Positions 45,815 to 57,290 of a DNA stretch of 64,000 nucleotides are shown piece after piece. Every line of letters begins with the position of its first letter. Within the stretch, counting starts at the first letter, position 1. Made by a program: the position numbers and the translations under genes. The notes below the pieces were generated by a model, which saw only the letters and a program-made list of their open reading frames with translations, was not told where the DNA came from and ran no database searches. Origin of the DNA: Endomychus coccineus (Eukaryota > Arthropoda > Insecta > Coleoptera > Endomychidae); NCBI GenBank assembly GCA_958510875.1, contig OY294067.1:256247736-256311735 (forward strand). The letters are read 5' to 3'.

Positions 45815-47915
45815 GCCTACAAGACTGGCTGTTTCTTCAACTTGTGGAAAGGGTGGAAAAAACGCTGGAAAATAAAGAAATCCTTCTAGCGGCTTTCCTA
45901 GACATAGAAGGAGCTTTTGACAACACCTCAATCGATTCATCAGGCCCCTCAAACACAGAGGAATCGAGGGACAATTTGTGGCCTGGATAGGCTCGATACT
46001 GAGGAACAGGATGAAACATGCAACCATAATGGAGGAGACCGTAGTAGCCCGAGTGGTCAGAGGATGCCCGCAGGGGGGGTACTTTCTCCACTCCTGTGGA
46101 ACCTGGTCGTGGACGGGCTACTGAGAACCCTCCAGGACAAAGGATACAGAACCCTTGGAAATGCCGACGACATAGTGGTCATGGTACAAGGAGAATACAA
46201 CTCCACCGTCAGAGATCAAATGCAGGCTTTGAACCTGGTAACAATATGGACGGATTCAAAGGGTCTGAATATCAGTCCCCACAAAGCCCCCATAGTAGCT
46301 TTCCCTCGTAAACGCAAAATAGAGGGCTTGGGACCTCTGAAGATTCGAGGAGAAACTGTACAGATAAAAGGGGAAGTCAAATATCTCGGGGTGATGCTAG
46401 ACTCGAAACTGACTTGGAATCAACATCTGGGAAAAGTAATTAAAAAAGCGGAGACCTCATTATATGTGGCCAGACGCTCCTTCGGGAAAAAATGGGGGCT
46501 ACGACCGAACCTGCTCTACTGGTTGTACAACATGGTGGTTAAACTCGAAATAACATACGCCTCTTTGGTATGGTGGCCTAAAACACAACAAAGAGGGACC
46601 ATGACAAGCCTGACCAAGGTCCAGAGACTTGCATGTCTTGGGTTCACAGGGGCCATGAAATCTACGCCCACTGCAGCAATGGAGACATTACTAGGATTGC
46701 CTCCCCTCCAATTGGTAATCCAAGGAGAGGCCAGGCTTGATGCTTTCAGAATACTAAATACATTGGAGAATGTTCACATTGGGCCAGGACACAAGAGTAT
46801 CGTAAAAAGTGTAACCAGGGACGTGTTAGATATGAGAACAGATCACATTCCAAAGCGATACTCTTTTAACAACACATTCAGGGTATCAATACCAGAAAGA
46901 ACTGAATGGGAACATACAAACCTGGGCGACATTCTACAGGGAAAGATCTAGTATACAGATGGGTCTAAGACTGAAAAAGGTGCACGTGCAGGAGTATATT
47001 CAAGAAACCCAAAGACTGGCTTGAGCTATTCATTGGGTAAATACACCTCTGTCTTCCAAGCAGAGGTATATGCAATCTTCCAATGTGTGAAGAAAAACAA
47101 TCGGAGAGCCATCGACGATGAGCAGATCCACATATTGACAGACAGTCAGGCTGCACTTAAGGCAATGAGAATGCAAAAAAGAACTTGAAATACTGGCAGA
47201 CCGAAACCGCGTTAAGCTGGTTTGGGTGCCGGGACTCAGGGAACGACAGGCAATGAAAAAGACGACGAACTTGCAAAAAGAGGGTCGGAGAACGCTCCAG
47301 ATTCAGAACAGACCACGGGGGTACCAAGACGTACAGCACGAAGGTCTGTAGACGACTGGATGATGGAAAACCACAAAGAATACTGGGAAAAAATCCCAGG
47401 AAACGAACATGGGAAGAAATACATCAAAGCCCCGTGTAACAAAAGAACGACAGACCTATTAGCACTAAATAGGGAAAAATAACAGTCGAAACAGGGCTCA
47501 TAACTGGCCATGCGCCAGTAAAATGGGACCTAAACAAAATGGGACTGTACAATGGCGACCTGACATGCAGACTTTGCGGTAAGGATACAGAAACAGTGAC
47601 AGGCATACTGTGTAAATGCGAGGCACTGGAACGCAAAAGACAGTCAATTTTTGGAAAGCCTACCCAGTAAAGGACTTGTACAAACTCGTACAAGGTACAA
47701 AAATACTAGAGTGGATACCGTAAAGAAACGAAACATAGGCGAGACAATGGGCCAGCAGGCCTAAGTGTCACCGGAGGCAATAGCCAGACAAGCCTACAAA
47801 GGGGGTGAAGTTTTTAGTGAGTATGCCTGGAATGGTGACTCTCACAGTAGACCTTGAGACTCAAAGGCTCATAACCTCCCCATAAAGGGTTTTCTTCCCC
47901 TCCGCAACAAAACAA
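45815..47915 (+). mobile_element. 5'-truncated non-LTR retrotransposon with RNase H, 12 bp TSD
   Basis: Flanked by a 12 bp direct repeat, aacagtgaatat (45803-45814 and 47916-47927), with hAT coding sequence on both outer sides. It begins inside the RT domain and ends with a short aacaaaacaaaa-type tail, not a long poly(A). The CG content is clearly higher than its neighbours. Confidence 0.88.
45820..47870 (+). pseudogene. Non-LTR RT plus RNase H remnant (R1/Jockey group)
   Basis: The longest open part is 45917-46951. Readable RT motifs: LAAFLDIEGAFDNTS (motif A, before a frameshift near 45920), GGVLSPLLWNLVVD (motif B) and GNADDIVVMV (motif C; the Tyr before ADD is replaced by Asn). VKYLGVMLDSKLTWN follows. 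After a stop at 46951 an RNase H domain continues: YTDGSKTEKGARAGVYS, QAEVYAI and LTDSQAALKAM give three acidic residues. The C-terminal zinc-knuckle-like area (CRLCG, CEALE) is frame-broken. The clade is judged from motif style only. Inactive. Confidence 0.8.
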
Positions 47916-47927
47916 AACAGTGAATAT

Positions 47928-48886
47928 AATGTGCATGTGGAAATGTTCTTTTGATAATGGCTTGGACACCATTTGTCTTAACATCACGGACGCCCCATCG
48001 TAACTTTGAGCGATTAGTTTATTGTTATCAGACCCAGAAGGAAAATTTAAAATAGTTTCCAATTCATTCCATGTTTTTGCTTCAGCATTATGTCCACCCG
48101 GCTTAAAAAAAAGACCAAAAGCGTTCAAAAAGTTGTCCATTAAACACGAATCGAATAATAACAACCATTTGCTGGTGATTAGAGGTGTTTGTAGTTTCAT
48201 CGGTCTCCAAAGCAATGAAATTTGCAGATCTAACTTCTTTTAATATTTCCTGTTTGTGAATTTGCAACATTGCATCTAGCAATTCGTTCTGAACAGTTTT
48301 TGAGACGCTTTCAAACTCTTGTTAACCCGAAATGTATTGCAAGCAGAGCGTCTAATTCAGCTGCAAAGTTGAATAAGCCTACATAAATACCTGTATTTTC
48401 TGACGTCAATGTCTCATCATGGCCTCGTAACGTCAATTCAAAGGCTCCGCAAAATTTTGTACACGTAATGAATCGGCGCAAAATATAGCGATTTTTTTCC
48501 ACAACTTCGTTGTACTTAATTTTATGTCGCAAGTAAGCACTGTCTAACTGTACACGTATGTTCACTTTGTCTAGAACACTAAAATCCATGCACGCATTCA
48601 TGTGAGAAACGGAATTTTCGTGTTTTAAATCGTTGAACCCTTGTTCATTCTACGCACAAACCACTTTCTTAAAAATTAAGCACATAAAACAAAATAGTTT
48701 ATTTGTTACTGGACATCCTAACATTCACTCGTATTTTTCATAGATATTCTTGTTGAATACTATATTGTAAGTTCGTGTTTTAGTTGTGGAAGTGTAATTC
48801 ATTTGAAGATCAGGAATAGGCGTCCCTTTCTTTTTAATTGAAAGCGGGTTTTCTAAAAGATTTTGCACACGATCAACTTCCAGCAT
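47928..48886 (-). pseudogene. hAT transposase, N-terminal block (TTF finger, DUF4371)
   Basis: Starts MLEVDRVQNLLENPLSIKKK (48886). A TTF-type zinc-finger region follows with NIYEKYE, GCPVTNKLFCFMCLIFKK and GFNDLKHENSVSHMNACMDF. The DUF4371 part contains ITCTKFCGAFELTLRGHDE, NTGIYVGLFNFAAELDALL and, after a frame change near 48310, NELLDAMLQIHKQEILKEVR and LETDETTNTSNHQQMV (the first acidic motif). FFKPGGHNAEAKTW and KLIAQSYDGASVM come next, ending at MHIIFTV where the retrotransposon inserted. At least three frame breaks or stops. Confidence 0.83.
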
Positions 48887-48890
48887 TGAT

Positions 48891-49919
48891 AATAGACGTC
48901 ACTTCAGACTTCACGTCTTCGAATTGAATTCACACACTGTACACTATGAAGGCAAGACGTTTATTGGAGATACGCCGCTTTGTGCCCCAAACCAACGATA
49001 TAGCGCGTATGGCGAAAGTAACCGTAGTCTGCCGAATCATACTTGAAATAGGTACGGATAAGGGTGACTGTTTCTTATTTAAAGTGTTATAATGTATCCA
49101 CAGTGTGAATGCTATTATGGTTTATTATTCTCTTACGGAAAAAGTTTATTTGCAAACATTATTCGGAATTGCCTAAAGATAATAATGTTTGGTTTTGTTC
49201 GAATAGTTTTCAGTTTTCAACTTTGAAGTAAAATTTTCAATTAGACAGAAGCTGTTCGGGATCACAAACCTCTCATTAGAGCAACTTGACGCCTTGACCT
49301 GTAATTGATTTACAATTCTCGGAAGTAGAGACGTTTCAGAAATACTTACTTCGAGAACATAATGACGCATAAAAATCGAATGTATTACATAATTTCATCA
49401 GGTTTTCAGTAGGTATTGCTCATTCATGGGAATAATGGCGTAAAAGTTGGAAAGCTTAGAATGAAACAAGTCTATATCTAGAAGAAAAATAGACCTCTTC
49501 CATACCGTATTTCAACTAATGGTATGAACCAGGATAATTTCTCAATCGATTTAATTCATATTTATTCAACTTCTCTCGTGAGTTAATTACTTAGTTCCTT
49601 GGTTTATCTTCAAATCTTATTGTGACCCATAATCTGATCGATTTGAATTTTCCACAGCTATCAAGTTATTATGACAAAAAAATATTCAATTATTAATAGT
49701 ACAAATTATTAACAATTATTCGATGATTGACGGTGGAAATTCTAAAACTTGCGTATACTCATTTATATTTCATCTTGAAATGGTCAACAGTGGAACAAAC
49801 TTTTTCCTAGCCCACAATTACCGTAAACGATTGACTTGATTAGAATGCTATCTATCTTTCTTTTACTGCAAACTAATAAATTAGCCTTTAGTAATCCATC
49901 TATCTATCTATTACAGCAG
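48891..49919. other. No gene supported
   Basis: AT-rich stretch right of the hAT start; it should contain that element's terminal repeat, but I could not identify it. Confidence 0.35.
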
Positions 49920-51395
49920 GCAAAAAACCACAGAGGATTGTTTGTGCTATAGTTGGGGAAATATTTTTTGTTGATCAGCTTCTTCCTTTCCTACTCGACT
50001 CAGCAGTTATACCTAATAGCCAACATGGATTCTTACCAGGAAAGTCGGTGACAACCAACTTTTTATACTCTCAAGATTTGGATGACTAGTTTCAACAAAA
50101 ATCTGCCTATAGAAATAATCTACTTAGATTACTCAAAAACCTTTGACCATGTCCCTAAAACATAGCTATTAGCTTTACTTAGCTCTTATTGAAATTGGTG
50201 AGAAGCTGCTTCTATGGATATATTTTTTATTCAACAGAACATTCTTAGTTGGAGTCGCTGGTTCCTTGTCCATGTTGAAAAATCTATCCGGGATCAGTGC
50301 AGAGCCCCATTCTTTTTTACAATATACTTCAGACGTATGCTCTTTAAGTTCCCTGAATGCATTTTCCACTGATGACAGAAAGATATTCCTAATTACGTTT
50401 ACGCATCATCGAGAACTCCAATCTGATCTATGGTGTTATAAATGGGATAACCTCAGGTACATATATGTACTGCTATTAACAAATGTTTAGAAGTGAATCA
50501 GACGAAAATAATAATATTTAGTGACTCTAAAAGCGCAATTCAACAGATATCAAAAAATGTATATTAGCGGATAACGATATTATTACCTTGAAAACTAGAA
50601 GATTGTTGACAGAAATGAGAAAAAATAATAACCAAATTTTGTTGGCATGGATTCCCAGTGATAATAATACATTGGGAAATGAAAAACCAGATCTATTAGC
50701 AAAGGTTGGGAAGCAACCTTAATGTCCCCCTGAATATGCACAATAATATATCGGATATAATAGCATACTATAACGTAAACGAAATGGAAAGAATATTGGC
50801 AAAGAGGATATGGAAAGAAAGGAAATTGGTATAGAAATATTCAACAAGAGTTTGAATTTGAACCTTGGTTTAATAAATTTCCTTTTGAAAATAGAAGACA
50901 TCTTACTATTATTATACGAATGAGAACTGGACATTGCCTGACATATGAACACCTTAGTGAAATTAATATTAATCAAAATCCTCATATTTTATTCAAATGT
51001 CCCATTAATGAAATTCAATATTTCGATTTGTATAAAGAATGGAAAATTGATTTTAATGCAACTTTCCAAATACAACAAATTCTGCAAAACTTAACATTAG
51101 AAACTTCTAAATTAATTCTATCATTTTTAAACCATAACAATGTAAATCTTTAATCCTCTCTTTCAGATATACCTATCCCTTCCTGGGTTCATTCCGAAGC
51201 AACATTTCGGGATGTGTAATGATTCGCCGTTGCCCCGAAGCGAGAAAATTCCAAAATCCCTTTGTTGTGATGTTTTATTAATATGTCTGTCTACTTGTAA
51301 TTGGGATTAGGAAATTAAATTGGATGAAGTTGTGCTGGCCAATTATAAAAGTGTAAAGGCCAATGTAATATTAACAAGAAGAAGAAGATAGCTTC
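49920..51395 (+). mobile_element. I-like non-LTR retrotransposon relic
   Basis: RT pieces come first: PNSQHGFLPGKSVTTNFLYS at about 50010 and EIIYLDYSKTFDHVP (motif A). LALIEIGEKLLLW with NRTFLVGVAGSLS follows near 50200. After a gap lies an RNase H domain (50500-50720): IIIFSDSKSAIQQISKN, then QILLAWIPSDNNTLGNEK. A C-terminal piece, HILFKCPINEIQYFDLYKE, resembles the zinc-binding tail. The 3' end finishes in an aagaagaagaag repeat near 51385, as in I-type elements that lack poly(A). The catalytic YADD region is missing. Confidence 0.7.
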
Positions 51396-52099
51396 TTTAA
51401 CTTAAATATGTGTACAATATTTCATCTTGGTCCGACTTCGTTTTAAGCTAACGCGAGAATTGATGCAGTTATCGATCCGGTAGATTCTGATAACATCTAG
51501 TACATCTAAGTTTGAAATAGAACAAAGTAATACCAAGGTATGTCAGGAGCTAGGACGCCACGATGTAGTATAAAAGTTGGTGCAGCTAGCACAAACGTGT
51601 GGTATTGTGAAAACGCAAGCGCGTATGCTTCTGCGATAGTACAGAATAAGCTCAAGTGCATTGGGTTTGTAGGTCAATGAGAAAAACACAAGGCATTACG
51701 GCACCATCAAAATTATCTATCACCTACTATTATTGTGTTTTATAGTTTGTATCTCTAACAACACCCTTGTTTTCAATACTCGTTATAATAAGGATTTATC
51801 GTCCTCAATAAATCAACGTTATTTATATTTACATTGTATAATTTTCATACGCCATTAAAATTAATATGAACGTAAATATCAGCGAATGTTAAATAAATAA
51901 ACTATTTACTTTTATTTTCCTTCTGATCACTTACAAGTTGCAAATTATCCAAGTCGATATAAATCTTGATGTATTATTAGCTGAGAATATTCATTTATTC
52001 TACTTTTCCTAACCGAATGAGGCTTACATAAATTAATATCCTAAGCTGCTTCGCCTTCGATTATTGGATGTCACATTTTGGAGATATACAGGGTACGTT
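51396..52099. other. No gene supported
   Basis: Unremarkable AT-rich DNA; no repeat shared with other parts of the window. Confidence 0.35.
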
Positions 52100-52810
52100 A
52101 CATTAATATAGAAGATATCAAATAATTATTTACAAAAATTGTAGACATCTGAAAACTTTACATTTCAAAATTATTTTCATATGTTCCATATTACTAGGGT
52201 GAACCAAACATACATTTTAAATAAGTAATATTTAATCAAAAAATATAAAACTTAATTATAATTAATAAATAAATAACAAATGTTATAAATATTTCAAAGC
52301 GTTTCTGTCTAACGTTTTTTTATTACAATTGTCATCTCAACATTTTTTTTTTCTAAAAAAAAATAATTTTTATGAAATTAGAATAACTTAAAAAATTCCC
52401 TAAGATATTTAAAGAATAATTAAATAACATTAATTCTCTAAAAAATAATAAATTTAAATCAATATTATAATAAATGATTAATTTATACTTTTTATTTATT
52501 CAATTGATGAAATAAAAATTAGTAATAATTCCTTAAAAATTATTCTAAAATTTAATCCCCAATTATGAATGTAAATAAATTTGTTATATATAAAAACCAT
52601 AAAAATTTAATACATTTAGTGATAAAATTACTTATAAAAAATTATACAAATATACCCTTAAGATCGAGATAAGAAATGCTAACTTAAAGAAAACTTTATT
52701 TATTAATAACAAATGTTTAAACATATGGAATGGAATTTTAAAATATAAAGTTTACAGATGTCTACAATTTTTGTAAACAACTTCATTTTGATATCTTCTA
52801 TAATAACGAA
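52100..52810. mobile_element. AT-rich MITE with ~110 bp TIRs
   Basis: The left arm includes tatagaagatatcaaa and acaaaaattgtagacatctg; the right arm has both in reverse complement (52745-52805). The interior is extremely AT-rich and non-coding. A cagggtac tract at the left edge is absent at the right, so the exact ends are uncertain. Confidence 0.7.
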
Positions 52811-53117
52811 CTTCGAAATACTAATGCCTCACTTGTAGATCACGATTGAGGTTCCTTATCAAATGTACCCCTAGCCAAAGACTTTCGAAGCTTCTGGTGT
52901 GTGAACTAACGATCCACGCGCCATCTGACAGTCCGGCGCGAAGATCTTGAGGAGGAGGGTCTGTTCCCGTCGATGAGCGGTAAATTTCGCACACCCCAAA
53001 GGAAACGCGCCACGAGCGAAGAGAGCGGCTTGGATACCCAGTCACACGACGTGAGGGGTGAGCGAGATATTTGGCAGAATTTAACATTTAGTAGCTTTTA
53101 GGAGTCTAGTTGATAAC

Positions 53118-53375
53118 ATGTCGTGGTCAAAACATATAATTACAGAATTTTTAACTCTATATGAACAACAACCAGTAATTTGGAGTCCCAAGCATATTGG
53201 TCATAGAGACAGGGATGTTGTACACGATTCCTTGATTCGAATTCAACTAAACTTAAGTATACATTGCACATTAAACGAAATGAAGAAGAAAAAAGAAACA
53301 TTGATGGGCACATTCCGTAAAGACAAACATGAAGACAGGAAGTGGTGCAGATGATTTCATGTATGTACAAGTTCT
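53118..53375 (+). pseudogene. MADF-domain protein fragment
   Basis: MSWSKHIITEFLTLYEQQPV, then a W-SPKHIGHRDRD block, a helix with IRIQLNL and NEMKKKKETLMGTFRKDK. This is the N-terminal two-thirds of a MADF (Myb/SANT-like DNA-binding) domain. A frameshift near 53330 leads to KTGSGADDFMYVQ, the typical end of this insect family, and the sequence then runs directly into a reverse transcriptase fragment. MADF proteins are often encoded by PIF/Harbinger elements or domesticated from them. No such element is visible around it. Confidence 0.65.
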
Positions 53376-54010
53376 TAAGAAATGTGCCCCAGAATTAACA
53401 CCAGTATTTGTAGGTTGTTTGCCATTTCATACAATGGTGCGTCTCCTTCCAGCTAGAAGAGAGTTATAGTTCAATCATTTCAAAAAAAGGAAAGAAGACG
53501 CTTCCTATTAATTGTAGATCTCTAAAGTAGTCGAGAAACCAATCAACATGGCTTTCGTCAGCTTAGAAATCAACAGGAGACACATGTATGACAGACATGT
53601 ATTGATAAATGTGAGGAATGTCTAGCTGCAGCATTGGATATCTCCAAAGCGTTTGACCGAGTCTGGCACTATGGCCTTCTTGGGTTCCTTTCTGTCTTAC
53701 GGTTTTCAACCCAAACTTTGTTCTTTATTATTGAGCTTTCTCTCAGACAGATCACTCCGTGTGGTGGTTGACGGAGTCTCTTCCGATACAATGGTTATTA
53801 ACACTGGTGTTCCACAGGGATACGTCTTTATTTCTACTACATATCAACGATTTATTGAAAGCGAGTCCTGTTCCGGACGCAGATTGTATTATCTTCAGGA
53901 AGCCGGAACCCACAATTACTATTATCATTATGTCATATACAAGCTCGGGCACAACTATTCCTATATCAGCCTTTTGACATTCCATTAACCAAGCTGTTGG
54001 CTTTGGCATG
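53376..54010 (+). pseudogene. Jockey-like non-LTR reverse transcriptase fragment
   Basis: Begins LKKCAPELTPVFV at the MADF junction, followed by an ISYNGASPSSWK piece and NQHGFRQLRN. AALDISKAFDRVWHYG (motif A) is at about 53630. LSYGFQPKLCSLLLSFLSDR and VVVDGVSSDTMVINTGVPQG (motif B start) follow, then in a second frame FLLHINDLLKASPVPDADC. The YADD motif C is not readable. The truncation at both ends and shifting frames mark it as a relic. The VSSDT-INTG wording is very like the minus-strand fragment at 62800. Confidence 0.75.
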
Positions 54011-55424
54011 CACCTACATTTGGGAAGAACCTAGGTACAAAGTCTGCATCCAGTCGACGTGCCGAGATTTGTCCCACAGTTTCTCAGTTCTTTGCATCGC
54101 ACTTCTGCATATTTGGTGAGTAGTTTTACTCTCAATGCCTATCTCTGTGGTGGTCACAAACAGTATTTTATGATTTTATCTAGACACATTTTCAATTGCT
54201 TCTATTATGATACTCTTCGCGACAAGGTCGCAAGAGTATATTGCATTTACTCAAGATATTTCTAAAATCGTTAAAGAAAGTTCTAGAGCAAACATTCCTG
54301 CACCATAGTATTTTTCATCGAATTTTAAGCAACTTTGAAGAAATCTGTCTGTCTGGATGTCCGTCTACACGATAAATCAAAAACGAAAGGCCCTACCTTA
54401 TTCAAATTTTGACAAAAAATCGCTTGCTTTTCGGGAAATCGTTTGATAAAAAAAACCTTTTCTGGAGGGTTGAATATTAACTCCCAAAGTATACGTTGAA
54501 TCGATTTAAAACTGTTACAGTTAATTTAAAATTGCTTTTATCCAAATTTCAACAAAATCGCTGAAGTAACAACAACAAAAATTATTGAAGTAAATTTAAA
54601 TTTTCAGCGTACTTAAACTGTTTATAATAAATAGCGATGTGGTCCACGAGCTATAGGATGCTCGACTCCCACTCAGTAGGCTCGGATTAGATTCCCGGAA
54701 ACGGAAAATTTGGTTTTGTAATAACATTTTCTTAAAATCATTATTTTGAATATTACTTTTTAGTTGTGTAAAGATTATGAAATGAATAATTTAATTCATT
54801 ATCTTTACACAAATGCGAAGAGTAACTTATAGAACGTGAAACAATATAAAATTCAGTAACCAAATAAAATGATTTGCGAAGAGTATCTTTGTCACGCACA
54901 CAATTTATCTATTCTCCAAGCGGCAACACATTGTTTTATTTATGAAGTGAGCCTTGTTTCATTTATTTAGTTACACATAATTCATAACGTTGTCTTCTTT
55001 TGAGTAATAAAAAACTTTACTGTCAGAAATTGACTCCATATACACTTCGAATTCTTAATTGGTAACAACGACGAACAAAATTGAACCTCCCGGCGATTAC
55101 AACAACAACGATGGCAACTAAATGTTGGACCTCCCGGTGTAAAATCCTAAACCTTACGGCTTGAAATTCCTTCCTCCGGTTCCCGACTCAACAAGGACTT
55201 GTGATTCGATTCAACAATCATTTTTGTAACTATTCTTTATCAAGAAATGGAAACCAATTGCAAGAAGTGTTTGCAAAACAACTGGTGCCGATATTTTTTT
55301 GCCACATCTAAAATAATATTTGAACAGCTTTGTCAATTAAAAATATCGTGTTTAATTTCAATCTAATGCTCACAAAAATCTTCAAAAGTATTTGATATTA
55401 ACGGAATTCATATAATAACTTACC
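54001..55424. other. No gene; one small palindrome
   Basis: AT-rich. A perfect-looking inverted repeat at 54762-54815 (ttgtgtaaagat and its complement) flanks an aattaa-rich centre. Near 54640-54710 there is a weak tRNA-like stretch that I did not accept. Confidence 0.35.
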
Positions 55425-56595
55425 ATCTAGTCGGGTCAAATTAGATGTAAAAATTGTGAAAGTTCTGAATTTTTTCCAAACAGACTAATCAACTTATTTT
55501 TTTTGCAAATCGTTCCTGGACGGACACTGAACGATATTGAACTTTAAGATCTAGTCGCTCGACCATTTTTCACCTGTTAAACCGGAAATTGGCCAATTTT
55601 CATGGGAAAATTTGCAAAATTGGTAAGTATTGCCAAAATTGGCTGGAAAACTCCAATCGGGGGTTTTCGTGGTCGCTGATCACAATTCCAAAGTTAGATT
55701 TACCATTTTCCACCGCGGTAGCTAGAAATTGGCCAATTTTATGTCAGAAAAATAGATAAATTAGATAATTTCGTAATTTTTGTTGAAATTGGCACTGCTA
55801 TCAAAAGTCAGGGAATTTATTTGTGACTGTAAATCATTTGTTTCATATCCAATATCAAATGACGCTTGCGTTCGAGAATCAGTAATTTCTGATATACCTG
55901 TCTCTTGGAAATTATAGTTTTGGAATGGTACCCAGAATTTTATTTATATTATTTTTTAAATTTATAAACATTAGAATGTAAGTGTAAATGTAAAGATATT
56001 GTAAAATATAAATTGTAAATAATAAAATGTAAAAAAATAAATGAAATATTAAAATGAATAAAAATATATTCATAAATTCTTGTTCTTATTTGAATTAGTT
56101 CATTTTGTTTCTAGACGGTTGACCAATTTTAGATATGAAATATTTTTTTGCCATGAAATTGGTAAATTTCTAAATGGTATAATAATAAAAAAATGTTACT
56201 CCGGAATCACAAAACCCTCAACGATATTTTCTAGCCATTTTCAACAAAAATTACGAAATTATCTAATTTATCCATTTTTCTGACATAAATTGGACAATTT
56301 CTAGCTACCGCGGTGGAAAATGGTAAATCTAACTTCGGAATCGTGGTCAGCGACCCCGAAAACCCCCGAGTGGAGTTTTCCAGCCAATTTTGGCAATACT
56401 TACCAATTTTGCAAATTTTCCCACGAAAATTGGCCAATTTCCGGTTAACAGGTGAAACATGGTCGAGCGACTAGATCTTAAAGTTCAATATCGTTCAGTA
56501 TCCGTCCAGGAACGATTTGCAAAAAAAATTTTGTTGATTGGTCTGTTTGGAAAAAATTCCGAGCTTTTTTGTTAAATTGACTCGACTAATCTATA
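55425..56595. mobile_element. Foldback/MITE element with ~370 bp inverted arms
   Basis: Left arm 55425-55800 and right arm 56226-56595 are near reverse complements, with shared blocks tagtcgggtcaaatta (outer end), ctggacgga, gtcgctcga, aattggccaatttc and ccaccgcggtagctag. The ~420 bp centre is AT-rich and non-coding. It is unrelated by sequence to the cagggtg foldback family. Confidence 0.85.
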
Positions 56596-56869
56596 AACTA
56601 TTGATATAATTTGAAAATTTAAGTCAAATTTCAATTAGGAAAGCTACCCACGAAGGATTACTTCGCAGATGTGAGAAGTGTTTACTATGTCCGAGGAAGA
56701 AATATTGAACATTTGTTATCTACTTCAAATGTGTGTCATTTTTATTTTCAAACTCTTAAATAAAAATCTTTACCTGATTCTGAACCGCCACAGCCTACGC
56801 GATTCTCCGATGTTGAGGAAACGTGGCATTTTAAAGGATATATGAGGGCAAGGTGAAAAGTCCCTGAAA

Positions 56870-57290
56870 AATGAAACAAGGCATGATTTATTTGGTCAAA
56901 AGTTATTTTATTCCTGAACATAATCTCCTTGTAGCTCGATACACTTCGTCCAACGTTTTTCTAATTTTTCGATCCTTTACAAATAATACGATTTCGGCAA
57001 TCCTTCAAAATAGGCGTTTGTTTCAGCGATGACCTCATCGTTGGAGCCAAATATCTTTCCGCCGAGGCATTTCTTCGAGTTTGGGAATAGATAAAAATCA
57101 CAGGGGCCAAATCTGGAGAATATGGTGGATGACGAACCAATCCGTAGCGCAATTCATGCAGTGGCAATTCATGCAGTGGTGGAAGAGAACCTTTTTCTAT
57201 GCCAAATGCGGTCGCTTTCGCTTCAAATTGGCGTCGAATCGATTCAACAGCACTACATAATATATGCCGGTGATTCGATATAGACGGCTG
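56870..57290 (-). pseudogene. Mariner transposase C-terminal remnant
   Basis: Minus-strand pieces: GIYYVVLLNRFDANLKRKRP and HLAKKKVLFHH (where the second catalytic aspartate should follow, lost here by small duplications of a catgcagtgg tract). ELRYGLVRHPPYSPDLAP is the classic mariner motif, then KSYYLKGIEKLEKRWTKCIE and LQGDYVQE complete the end. The final PSDY aspartate is altered to PVIF in the open frame. This is a true mariner (PPYSPDLAP) type, distinct from the longer-spacing elements in this window. Confidence 0.8.

Larger units (their letters stand above)
43311..48890 (-). mobile_element. hAT element (ZMYM1-like), twice interrupted
   Basis: The left end has cagtggcggctcgtgagtt, typical of ZMYM1-like hAT elements. 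The minus-strand transposase starts at 48886 and resumes in three blocks: 48886-47928, 45802-45722 and 44157-43346. Between them lie a non-LTR retrotransposon (45815-47915) and a Crypton-like element (~44160-45720). The right terminal repeat was not identified. Confidence 0.8.

Noticed and set aside
46333..46372. Hammerhead-like CTGAAGA followed by GAAAC
   Set aside because: Lies in reverse transcriptase coding sequence and stems I and II do not pair.
54636..54710. Weak tRNA-like stretch (ggattagattcc)
   Set aside because: The B-box is mismatched and no cloverleaf can be drawn.
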